Below the pieces are notes generated by a model. It was given only the letters and a program-made list of their open reading frames with translations. It did not search any database and had not been told where the DNA came from. A stretch of DNA of 64,000 bases from Drosophila miranda (Eukaryota; Arthropoda; Insecta; Diptera; Drosophilidae). Shown here piece after piece: positions 18,763 through 30,084 of this stretch. The first letter of the stretch is position 1; the number at the start of each line of letters is the position of its first letter. The translations under genes and the position numbers were made by a program. The DNA is taken from the NCBI RefSeq assembly GCF_003369915.1, contig NC_046674.1:7254001-7318000 (forward strand), written 5' to 3'.

Positions 18763-21700
18763 TGGCCATGTTCGAGTGTGAGAGTGCCGATGAGTCATAT
18801 GGAAATCGTAAAATTCAAATATTCCAAAAACTAAATGAGGTTGTGCCAGTCCTACAAGAGGCTTGTAAATTGGAAAAGTAAACAATAGGTTTTTATAGCG
18901 AACCTCATTCGCATTTGCACCAAAGCCAGTTCCAGATGATAGAAGTACTATTTGAAATTACACTCGTAACAAATTCGAAACGTGCCCTTTGTGAACTATT
19001 CTGATCCCGCCACTCTTTCCTCTTCCTACCCCTTTAGCGGCTTCTTATCTCTCTGATGTTCCCATTTAATTGAAATCACTTCATTATAATGATTTGGCAA
19101 AAGAAAACAATAACAGAAAAAAATGTTAGCTATGGGCAATCCGAAGCCGGCAATACCCTTGATTTTGACCTATCCTACTCGGCGCTGAGTACCCAAAATA
19201 AATGAATAAAAATAATATTTTTCATGTAATAATCATAATAAATATTCATATTTTCTAATATTGAATGTCCGTATAGCTCCTAAATGACCGTGAAAGGAGT
19301 GCCATCTTTATAAGAAAGTACAACTACCATTTAATAGGACCAGCCCCCTCTTATTTCGGCAGAGCATTAATATGACGTCTGATGACGTATGCGGAGATGT
19401 TTTCGACTTGAACGTTATAATCATCGCCATCATCAGCATCAGTATCATCATCACCGTCCACGCCCCAAGTTCAATGGAGCTTGAAAAACAATTATGAACG
19501 CAATAGCATGTAGAAAAGGGGGCTCGTTGCCCACACACATACGCAAATAGAAAGACAGAGAGAGGTAGAGTGGTATGGAGGAGGAAGAGAACAACACAAC
19601 GAGGACAGGGCCGTCAATTAAAGAATCCTACTAATTGTCTTTACATACATACATATGTGTGTACATGTACATTAATATAAAAGAAGTATGTAGCACATAA
19701 TTAAGCTTGCGTATGTGTTAGAGTAGGGGAGCAATCGACGTCACGCGGAATGGATAAACACAGCATCAAGTGATACCCGAAGCGTTGGGGGCTCGTCTCT
19801 CCGCATCGTGCTACTCGCCGCGTCGGCAGCGACGCTTTACTCACATACACTCGCGCATGTATAAATACATACATATACATGTTTCGCAGCGCCAGAAGAG
19901 CAAAGCTTCGCTGCGTTATGCTCTTTCTTTCGGCTCGCTCTCTCCCTCTCTCGCTCCCACTCTCTGAGCGATGCGATCGCATGCAAATGCGGCGAATGCA
20001 AAATGAAATTGCAAAAAAAACTGTGATTGCTGTCGTCCCCCCACGCCGGGCCCTCTCTGAATAGCCAGTGACGCATATGAACCCGCGCCCCTGTCCATCC
20101 GACCGACCCTCACCCGACCAGCCGGCGATCTGGCAGCGCTTTACTAATTTCATTGCGAAAAGTCGCCTTCGATTTGAATACCCTGCAGTGGGTATTCTTG
20201 TGCAGGGGAGACATTTGCCACGCGTTAGCATAAGTGTACGAATCTGTTCGAGTTTTAAAGAGAATTTAACCAAACTCAATAAATTTAAGTGCCACGGGAC
20301 TTCTGCGTAGCATTAACAAATTGTGTTCGAATCGAATGAACATATCACATAGCTTCCATAGAAACATAGGGTATCAGAAGCTGCGGCCTCTGGTGCTAGC
20401 CTTACTTTCTGGTTTTTGCTTAGGTTTTTTTCTTCCATTAAACAAATTGCGATTTATTACAAAAGTGATCTGATTATTAATTGCTTTTGAATTGATTTCG
20501 ATTCGGTTTGCATCGATGACTCCGATTCAGAGTCGGAGAATAGCAGGAGAGCGGGAGAGCGGGTGGAGAGGAGCAGATCGGTACAGAGGAGTGCGTGACC
20601 AACGCAACGTCTCGGCGCTCAGGCGCGGCTCGACATGTAACCAATTCTCGGCCTGGTCTGCGACTGGAGCTGCCTTTAAGCTCACGTAGCCCCCTAGTCG
20701 AAGCTGACTTGACACCAACTACATATTCCACTGAGTCAGCAAATGGCAAATGGCTGCACTGCAACACCAAGATCCGGACTTGGTATCACTAACTGAAACT
20801 AGATCGAACCGCTGTGGTTCAGTAAGTTTTCAGCCGCTAATTCTGGCTTTGCATCGGATTTTGGGGGAAATGAAGCCAAGGGATTCATAATATTTTGATT
20901 GAGATTTGTTTTGATCATTCTTTACGCTTCTTCCCACGATCGCGCCTCCATCGTCGAGGACTTTGTTTACTCTTGGTTTTCAGCGGATGAAAGCAATATT
21001 CCTGAGGCACCATCGCAAGTGCCCGTACACTTGATATTATTGTCCGTTCCCCACAGAAAAACAACATACGATCTGAATCCAAGTCCCGATACTGATGCCA
21101 TTTCTGATCTCCATCACATTCCAGCGCGGGAGAGCAGACCTATTGGCGTCGCCGGGAACCCTACAATCTCTGCCATGACCAATTTCTGGCCTTTGCCTAT
21201 TAAAAAGAATCTATCTGTTGCCTGGAGAATCTGTTGCCCAGTGCGAAAATAATTTCGCTGAGCTCTGCTCGTATTTCGAGTATTGTATGATTATTTAGAT
21301 TATGACGAGAATGACTGCCTCGCACAACTGAAACTGAAGAACCACAGAACTACCAATTGCAATTGCCATAGGAATGGAGAGGCTCAATTAACTTCCGTCT
21401 AGACGTGTGTCCAGGTCTTTTTTCCAGTCGCCCCCACGTCACATAAGATAACGCAATTTAACAATTTTTTAAAATTTTGTTTAGCACTTTCTTTATCACA
21501 AGAGCTACGGAATTGAAGGCACGAGATCAGAAATTCAAACAAATTAACAGATAATGGCTTTGAATCTTCAAGTATTTGAGATTCGTAAACAAAATGTCCG
21601 GTGATTCAGACAGGGTAAGGGATTTTTCCTTTTAAGATTAGACTAGTAGGGGAACTACACTTAAAACGACTGCTCTTTTCCCAATTGGGACGATATGTGG

Positions 21701-21922
21701 AGGAAATCTTAACCACAATTTTATTAACTCTCAAAAAAAAAAAAAAATACTGGAGACTCGGGGGCTTTAAGCCCAAAGTAACAAATTTTTATCCTTTGGC
21801 GAAATGCACTTTAAGATGATTCGGACTAATCGTGGAGTATCTTCAACAGACAGATTAATCTATAAACTAGCTCCTTGGCGGACATTTGTTTCGATTAACT
21901 TCACTTTTATCGCTATACATAC

Positions 21923-22268
21923 CTGCATTATCCGGTTCGATTTTCCGCTAGCTTTCACTTTGAAGACTTTCACAGAGTTTCCGTTTTCACTTTCAGTTTT
22001 TTTTTCGCACTAGAGTTCTAGAACTTTCGATGGAGATTCGAATTTATTGCAGATTTCGATTTCGGAGTCGGATTCGGTTTCCTGTTCGCCGTTTCCGAAT
22101 AGAGCGCACCGCCACAAGCAGTTACAGTTATGTTCTATTGGGGCACTCTTCTCTTTGGGCCTGCTCTTCTCTGACGCTGCGGCTGCGGCTGGGTCTCGAT
22201 TTCGGTTCGCTTCTGGGTTCTCGGCTGAGAGAGCTGTGTTCTGCTCGGGATGTGGCGAATGATGGACT
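21923..22268 (-). other. Candidate distal 5' exon of ImpL2
   Basis: Downstream of a minus-strand TATA box, this stretch reads like a Drosophila 5' UTR (A-rich, with GTGAAAG-type words). It ends in ATGCAG followed by a GTATGT donor (exon edge 21923). Spliced to the ImpL2 acceptor at 12505, the ATG reads Met-Gln-Lys-Met in frame with the ImpL2 start, giving an optional three-residue extension. No transcript evidence is available to me; the splice is inferred from orientation, signals and frame. Confidence 0.5.
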
Positions 22269-22302
22269 GTGTGGCGAAAGGTTGAGCGTCCATGCTTTTA
22301 TA
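22268..22302 (-). promoter_or_regulatory. Distal TATA promoter upstream of ImpL2
   Basis: TATAAAAG on the minus strand lies at 22302-22295. An initiator-like ACAGTC puts the start near 22268. A 5'-UTR-like exon with a good splice donor follows. Confidence 0.55.
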
Positions 22303-25300
22303 TCGGGTATCGGGCATGCCCGAAATCAACAAGTGGGCTGCTGCTGCTCGGAGGAACGGACCGGCGGAACGACGAACGGACGGACGTGGACGGCCGAGCC
22401 TCGACAAATTGGACTCCACACTGGGGGCTTAATAACAGTATTGGTGTCCGTCAGTTGAGGGGATTGGGATGCCATCCATCCCCTCGTGCCTTTACTGGTA
22501 TTGGTGTTCGTTGCGCTGCTTCGGGCTCGTCTTGGCTTCGTCTTGACATCGTCTTGCCTTTGCGGTGTGTGTCGGGAGCCCTGCGAGGGTGTTGGGGCTG
22601 GCTGTGGCTGTGGAGCTTTACTTGTTGCTCTCCTTTGATTGATTGATTCAAATGCGAGAACACGCGAATAATTCATGCAAATTTATTATTTTATATCACA
22701 TTTTTCTCATTAATATTCGCAAAAGACATGTAGTGTCCATAGGATTGGAACGGATCGGCTTGGACCGGAATGAGAATGGGAATCGAAATTGAAATTGAAA
22801 TGGAAATGGAAATGAAATGCGTGCTCCAGATACATATTCGCCAGTACAGTTTTTAGAAAATACAGTACGATGCAGATAGACACGAGTATCTTGGCGATAG
22901 AGTCGATCGATTTCCATATGGCAGAGCTCTGGAGCGGTGGCTGGTCAAAGGAGTTAAGACAGTTCCCGTTCCCGCTCCCGTTCCAGTTCCAGTTCCCGTT
23001 CCCGCCCGTCTATCCATCAGAAAGGAGCAATTGAATCATACTCCGAGTTCAATTAGATTACATGAGATTTGCCCTGGTGCCCGACACTTAACCTCTCTTA
23101 TCGCCGACCAGATGTTGATAATTCCGGATTTGTTCGGGTTTCAGGTGGGATTTGAGTCAACGCGATTTAGTTTCATCTGCCTGCCCACAGAATTCAGTAG
23201 CCCAATCAGTAGACAATGGTGGCTCCCAGACGTCATTGTTCCACTGGCTGTGGCTGTGGCTGTGGCTCTGGTAGACCTGTTGCCACCATTCCACCACCAG
23301 TGTGCGCTCCATCAAACCCAATTGCTCCCCAGCATCTCTGGCAGTATTTGCATTCCAGAGACCGGGACCAATTGCACAAAGATTCCGACAGGCAGACACT
23401 ACTGAAGCTGCTGCTGCTGCTGCACCAGAATCAGAATCAGAATCAAAAGCCTCTGATTTCCCAGAAGCAGCTGGATGACGGGCATGGGCAAACACAACTC
23501 AATTGATTTTTGTGTGGCGTCAATTGAAATGCACTTCGGAGTCTAGGATGGAGACGGGGCGTGTCGTGTGCTTACATCGAGTGGTGCGAGTGGCTCGACA
23601 CCGTTATATTCAAATGAAGTAGACACTTTTCGAACAGCTTCGAATTGAAAGGCAGAAGGTAGCAGTCCGGCAAAATGACCAGTACCTTTATCAGCTCCAT
23701 CTTGATGATAATGATGATGATACTCGTAATGATGAGAGCCGCTCATTGATTAGCGTCTGTGGTTGGGGAGACCTTGCTACCAGCAGCCACCCATCAGGGC
23801 CATCAGTTTGGTCAAACCGCTGCCCCTGGCAACAGCCATTCAGTAATTCCCTATTTAAAATTACGAGCCCACCCACAGCTCAACCCAACCCCTCCACCAT
23901 ACACCCACTCTGACATATTCTATATATATATGTAGTTATGTATATGTATATTGTGTATGCTGACTGTATACACTGTATCATTGTCCCACGGAGTCGCCCA
24001 CGCAGTCGCGCAACCAATTTGGCCATCCGTCAATAGGGCTTCATTTGAATTGCCAGCTTGTCTCCAATTGATGCCAACCAGCCAAATAGCCAACCACCCA
24101 ACCACTCAACTACCCACGACTGCGACCACGACCACGGCGGGCGCTCTATAGATGCTCGTCCTGGTTCCTGGGCAGCTCAACCCCTCCTTGGGCCATCATT
24201 CATCTGCAATCAGTCAGCAGCATGGCGTAATTAAACATTGGGCTGTCACAGTTGTCGTAGTCGTCCCATTGCGCATTTATTGGCAACTCTATTCATTTAA
24301 TCATGTGATATAATATATGTATATATACAAAACCTGATGCATGCATGTACGTATGTGCTTGCATGTGTGTGGCTCTATGGGTCTGCGGGTCTATGGAAAA
24401 TCCCTGAAAACATTTCATACAAAATGGAACTACATTAATACACAATTAGTGACAATTATGGAATATCCCCAAAATGGGAATCCTCAAATGGCTAGAATTC
24501 AGTATGATTATTATAGTTCATGCTTTACATCATTTTATAGTTGAAAGGGATATAGATGTAACGATTGTTGCCTGCTTTAGGGGGCGCTATTTCTCTGTGA
24601 ACCACACTTTGACAGATTAGCCCTCAAATTTTTAGCAATGTTGGAAACATCAGAATGGAACAGAATAATCGTATAAAACAAATGTTCATTCTCTCAATGG
24701 ATGTCTTGATTTTTAATAATTTTCATTTGACAATGTGACAAGCTCTAGAAAATCTTTTTCGGATTAGCATTCAAATTTGTAGAAAGGGAAAGAAGGGAAA
24801 CTTGAAAGAAACAGAATAGACGAGATCTTAATAACAAAAATTTGCGTTCTCTTCTATCAATGGATGTCAATACTTGAAATGTTTCAACCTCTGTATAATG
24901 AAAATGTGTAGACGTGAGAATAGCTAACTCCTTTAAAGATTACATAAACTGCAAAGTAAAAGCAAATAGTAAAAGTAGATGGAAGTTCCCCCACAATCTC
25001 ATTACCATTCCGAGAATCTCATTCCACATTCAAGCCATTTAAGAATCATGCCCCAATAGGTATACCACAGAATACTGGTGTTTGCTAAAATCGACTGAGA
25101 TTTACTTTTCATGAAGTCATTTGTCTTTTTAGCCTATGACACTATCGAATCGTTATTTGGGGGGCCTACTGTACGCATGCTAAAGCTTGTGGGTATTTAG
25201 TACGAATGTACATGTACTAAAAGCTGCGTTATAAACAAATGAAGAGCATGACAATGAGCTTTCAGCAGCTTTCAAGGTTAAACATGTTTTACAGCCAACG

Positions 25301-25730
25301 CGAAATGTTGGTAAGGCTTTTTTGACTCTTAATATGATCATATATATGTGTACACATATATTATATATTACATATAGGTAAGTAGTCTCTGTATAGACTT
25401 TTGGAATTTGACTTTTTCGTAACCGATACAAAATTAGCCGCCATTTCGATGCAATTAACATTTGATTAGGGGCCTGAGAAAACTTTGCAATTAGTTCGGT
25501 TGCTAGGTCGGTCTGCATGTTGAAGCTTTTTAAGGCTGGCAAACTTACTGCACATAAGCGAAAATGTTAGTACCTTGCCGTTTACAATAACCTTGTATTT
25601 CTTTTTTTCCCTGACAAGTTAAGCAAATACATATTTCGATGCCTGATCTGAGAACAAAACCACTATAAATTTTAAATGTTTTCTCAAAATTCGCACCGTG
25701 ACCAAAGTGCAGTCCCAATTTCGCTGGGTG
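22303..25730. other. Intergenic DNA between the distal ImpL2 promoter and SQOR
   Basis: No gene is supported. Simple repeats include GAAATT-type units (about 22775-22815), TTCCCG/TTCCAG units (about 22961-23005) and GGCTGT units (about 23238-23265). A diverged tandem duplication sits at about 24612-24890. The remainder is AT-rich unique sequence. Confidence 0.5.
24612..24890. repeat. Diverged tandem duplication, about 150 bp unit
   Basis: Two copies share, in order, GATTAGC (24615 and 24762), TCAAATTT, AACAGAATA, TTCTCT and CAATGGATGTC (24695 and 24858). The offset grows from about 147 to 163 bases because of small indels. Confidence 0.6.
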
Positions 25731-25738
25731 TATAAAAA
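25731..25738 (+). promoter_or_regulatory. TATA box of SQOR
   Basis: TATAAAAA lies 185 bases before the SQOR start codon on the same strand. A start near 25762 would leave a 5' UTR of about 150 bases. Confidence 0.5.
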
Positions 25739-25915
25739 ATTTGATAACCAACAAACAGCAAGAGCTTTTTCGTCGGCTTTCTCTCTCGCGGAACACACTG
25801 GCAAGTTGTGCCCCCGCATTCTCTCGCATCGCCTCTCGAAGTTCAGTTCGACCGTCGTTTTTTCCCGAAATTAGCGATCGCCTGATTGACACCACCCAAT
25901 CTCCCTGGCACCACG

Positions 25916-28038
25916 ATGAACTCCCGCATTCCTCTGGGCATCCGGCAGTGCAACAGGCTTCTGGCCGCACCCATCTACAGATCCAATGAAGCCCCCTCTC
26001 AGGCCCGCCTCTTCTCCACATCGCAGGTGCATTACGAGAGACACGAGTAAGTTCAGTTCCCACTCTCCCGACTTATTGCTTTCATTTTCATTTGTGATTT
26101 CTATCAATCGAATCCAATTAGTACGATTATGTTATCCTCATGCAAGCCAAAACGAAACCTGCAGGCAAAGTTTTCCTGCACTCATTAGCATGTGTATATA
26201 ATTAATGGTAGTAACGAATAGATAACGAAGAATTTGCCTAAGCATAGGATCGATAAAATAGTGAAACTTTGGGCTTGGGCTTTTATCGTGGGGATTCGGT
26301 GGATGGGTGGGGTCCAAGTAGATCCCCAAGGAGTTGGTTAAGGGCAAGCATGATGGAGGATCCTTGGGGAATAGAGTCACGCAATCCGTAATGTTATATA
26401 AACTTTAATATAACACTTTTTTGTATTCCCATTTTTCAGCTGCAAAGTTTTGGTTGTGGGCGGCGGCAGTGGCGGCTGTGCCATGGCCGCCAAGCTGTCA
26501 TCTCATCTGGGCAAGGATAAGGTGATCGTCCTGGAGCCTGAAGATGTACGTATGAAAGGTGCGCCGCCAAAGAGTTACTCCACGGCCTATTATTTTACCT
26601 TTTTCACGCAGAGACACTATTATCAGCCGATGTTCACCTTGATTGGAGGCGGAATGAAGCGCCTGGAGCAATCCTACAAGACCATGGCCGAGGTGCTTCC
26701 GAAGAAGGCAAAGTGGGTGAAGGAAAAGGCGATGGAATTTGATCCGGATAACAATACGGTCTGCACCTCCGGAGGTGACACAATCAAATATGATTTCCTG
26801 CTCATTGCCACTGGCCTGCAATTGAAGTACGAGAAGGCAAGGAAACTCTTCACAACCTAAAAGATATTCTTATGCTAATTGGTTGTATCATATAGATTCC
26901 CGGACTAGCGGAGGCCCTGGAGATACCCAATGGCAAGGTGTGCTCCATCTACTCCCCCAAGTATGCGGAGGGCGTCTACGATGTGCTGCGAAGAACAACT
27001 GGCGGAAACTTGATATTCACCTTTCCCGATTCCCCTGTCAAATGTCCTGGTGCCCCACAGAAGATTGTCTACATAGTCGAGCACTATTTCCGCAAGGTAC
27101 GGATGAATTCACTGCCATTGAACAGGGACACAATCTTTTAAAAATTCCTCTTCTTTCCCTTTAGCTGGGCAAGCGCGATAAAGTGAATATCACATATAAC
27201 ACAGCTCTGCCAGTGCTCTTTGGCGTGAAACACTATGCGGACGCCCTGTGGCCCATCTGCAAGAAGCGGAACATTACGGTTAACACTCGACGAAACCTGG
27301 TGGAGGTTCGGCATGCCGAGGACATAGCTGTGTTCGAGGATCTCGAGAATCCCGGTCAGCTTTGCGAGGAGAAGGTATGATTATCTGAAAAGCCATACCG
27401 AGGGGCAGTCAATGACATTTTCTATCCGGACAGTACTCCCTGCTGCATGCTGTGCCACCAATGAGCGCTCCCGACGAGCTAAGAAAATGCCGGAAGCTGA
27501 TGAACACGGCGGGATTCGTGGATGTGAATAACTCGACGCTGCAGCATGTCAGATACAGCAATGTATTCGCCATCGGGGATTCGTCTGGCACACCGAACTC
27601 GAAGACTGCCGCAGCTGCAGGTAAGATTAGATTCAAATGAATGGATTAATCAAGGCTTTGAGCAGACCGTCGATCGTCGCCCTCGCAACAGAATTAGAAT
27701 ATTGAAATCGGTTTTCATTTACAGCTGCTCAGTCGCCCGTTGTCTTTCGGAATATGATTGCAGCGATGGAGGGTAAACCTCTGACGGAGGTCTACGATGG
27801 CTATGCCTCGTGCCCGCTGGTGACTGGATACAGCACCTGCATTTTGGCGGAGTTCGATTATAGTCTGACGCCCTTAGAAACGTTCCCAGTGGCCCAGAAC
27901 AAGGAGCGGTACTCGATGTTCATTTTGAAGAAGGATTTCATGCCGCTGCTCTACTGGAAGCTCATGCTCCCGGGCCACTGGAATGGCCCGGGGCTGATGC
28001 GAAAGCTCTTCGGTGTTTTTAAGCCAAATACAAAATAA
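25916..28038 (+). CDS. SQOR: Sulfide:quinone oxidoreductase, mitochondrial
   Basis: Mitochondrial flavoprotein that oxidises hydrogen sulfide and passes electrons to ubiquinone. Seven exons: 25916-26046, 26440-26545, 26612-26836, 26896-27096, 27165-27374, 27434-27620 and 27725-28038. They encode 457 aa, close to the human enzyme. The first 40 or so residues are rich in Arg/Ser with few acids, as in a mitochondrial presequence. The FAD-binding VVGGGSGG sits at residues 49-56. Two redox cysteines match the human pair: Cys204 in PVKCPGAPQK and Cys383 in YASCPLVTGY. A second nucleotide-binding/FAD segment is seen in NVFAIGDSSG. Intron 3 (26837-26895) starts with GC instead of GT, since conserved LKYEK-IPGL joins only that way. 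No frame breaks. Confidence 0.95.
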
Positions 28039-29925
28039 ATGCATCTAAATAGTTTATGTCAAATCAATCTGTACTATTGTGTTGTGAATTCAAATATCAA
28101 ATGGGCGCCAATTGTCATTCAACTCAAAACAGCGGCAGTGCAGCATTATTATTTTATTTTCGATATATTTTGAAGTAGAAATTGAGATGCTGGTATATTT
28201 AGGTATATAATGGTATATTTGATCAATTTCGTATATTAAATTTAATTTTTAAAGGTATGTTTAAGAACAAAGGGTATAGAAACCTCCACACGCTGTTTTT
28301 TTTTCATTTTCGCTGTCTCAAATCGTACTTACGTGCATAATTTATTCCAATGGATTGCATTTAAATCCTTTTCGCTCATTCACTTTCAAACAATTTCTAT
28401 TTGGCGCTCAAGTTCGGTGGGACTTGATTTTTTATTTTGGGACTTGCTCTGTTATGATCCGCCTCTTTGCCACCCTGGCCTATCGTTCCCAGCTAGCTCA
28501 CGGTGAAGTCAGGGGTGTTTCCGACCCGATAAGCCAGGGGACGGATTGAACAAAACAAAAAAACATACAAAAAAAACAAATCTTATTTATAGGACAGACT
28601 TGTCCTCGTTGGCACTTTCGTCAGCGGGGATAGTTGGTTTCGTTATCCCTAGCAGGGTCCCACCCTTCCATGAGCGCCACCTTTTGAATTTGCTCCCTTT
28701 TCATATTCAGGGTCCCGCTCTTCTTCTCGCTCTCGTCCCACCCAACTACCGTTTTCTATTCACTTATGACTCTTTTCAAATTTTCATTTTATATCCATTA
28801 TATTTTCTTATTTATCTTCTTGAACATTATTAATTAATAATCTAGGTTTCTATAAAGGAAACAAATACTAACACAAAAATACTAACAAAAAAAATAAACC
28901 CTATTCCGGCCGAATTGGCAGCCCCCTTTGATAGAGGTTGTTGCTTCCTGATGCTTGCTGATGTTTACGTTTAATAGTGGTGTTTTTTTGTATGATCGTG
29001 ATATTTTGTTTAATTGTGGGTCGGACGGGTGTAGATGTGAGAAATGTGGTGATGTTATGTGATGTGTTATGAATGAGGGTATACATGCGTGGGTTGTGTG
29101 TGATGTGGGTGGATGAAGGAGTGTGATATTGATTCGTGTGGGTGTATTTCTGCTTTGAAGTCCGGATTCTTTCCCCCGGGGAGTGGGGGGGGGGATGGGG
29201 GGGGGACAGAAACGTGTCTCCAGTCGGTGCTCTCCACCATTCTCCACCGGAAACTTCTTTTTTTTTTCTTCCTCCTCCCGTTTCCTTTTCTCCCACGCAA
29301 CTCTGCCACTCTTCCCAGGATCCACTATAGATGCCGCTGTCTCTTTCTTCTCCAGCCCTGATACCTATCGGCTCTCTCCAAAACCGCCCATAACAGCTCT
29401 CTATTCTGTTATTGGATATTCCTCTGCAGCAATGTGCCTTTTCAGCTCAACAATGTCCCTACATTCCAACTCACTTACGTTGCGACTCTTTTTTTGTTGA
29501 ACTTTTTCGTTTAAACCTTTTTTTACAATAAATACAATAAAAGCAAAGATTAAAAACTATCCAATCTTGTAGAAAATTTATTTGTCAATGGGATAAAACT
29601 ATGTGGGCATGGCTGAGAGATTTAGTTAGTCAGTGTTATTCAATGGAATATCAAAATTGAGCAATTTCCTTTTTCGTTTGTTTTGATTGACCTATTTCGC
29701 TACTTGTTTTTTGTTTGACTTATTTCGCTTAAACCTCTTTTTACGCAAAATGCAATAAAAGCAAGTATTAAGAATACACCAGGTAAATACAAAATTGATT
29801 CATAAATCGTATAAAATTATGTGGGCATGGCTAAATGTTTTATATAGCTAGTAATATTCGACGGAATATCAAAAACGAGGAATATGTATTACAGAACTTG
29901 ACTTCGTCAGTATATTTACAGTTTA
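28039..29925. other. Intergenic region between SQOR and pav
   Basis: About 1.9 kb with no gene I can support. It contains several GGTATATTT words just after SQOR (28190-28225), an unusual island with G-runs and T-rich tracts (about 28300-29500), and a diverged tandem duplication (29505-29885) next to the pav promoter. Confidence 0.6.
29505..29885. repeat. Diverged direct duplication, period about 218 bp
   Basis: The two copies begin at TTTCG(T/C)TTAAACC (29505 and 29723). Both continue through GCAATAAAAGCAA-like, TATGTGGGCATGGCT and GGAATATCAAAA words in the same order. Divergence and small indels suggest an old duplication. Confidence 0.75.
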
Positions 29926-29958
29926 TTTTGGTATATTTCTGAGCGTCGGTCACACTGC
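29926..29958 (+). promoter_or_regulatory. pav core promoter with Ohler motif 6 and motif 1
   Basis: TTTTGGTATATTT at about 29926-29938 fits Ohler motif 6. CGGTCACACTGC at about 29947-29958 fits Ohler motif 1, the M1BP site. This pair is typical of broadly expressed TATA-less Drosophila genes, and it lies about 130 bases before the pav ATG. Confidence 0.75.
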
Positions 29959-30084
29959 GCTACACTCAAACGAAGCGTGGCGTCGCTTGGCGCTGGAAAT
30001 TTGAAGCCAACGTGAATTTTGTGAAAAAAAAACAGAACGTAAAAAACATTCGTCGGTCAATTGCGTGCGAAATAATTTATTAGA

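Larger units (their letters stand above)
14558..21922. other. Non-coding region between ImpL2 promoters
   Basis: About 7 kb without a supportable gene. It is rich in simple repeats: TATCTG at 15176-15210, CT then GT at 18312-18356, and ATGT/TACATATG at 18718-18762. There are poly-purine stretches and many open frames of low complexity. It probably contains intronic and regulatory DNA of ImpL2 if the distal promoter at 22.3 kb is used. Confidence 0.5.

Noticed and set aside
28882-29325. 147-codon minus-strand frame
   Set aside because: His/Pro/Thr/Lys low-complexity from G-runs and TG-rich DNA; no motif or gene structure.
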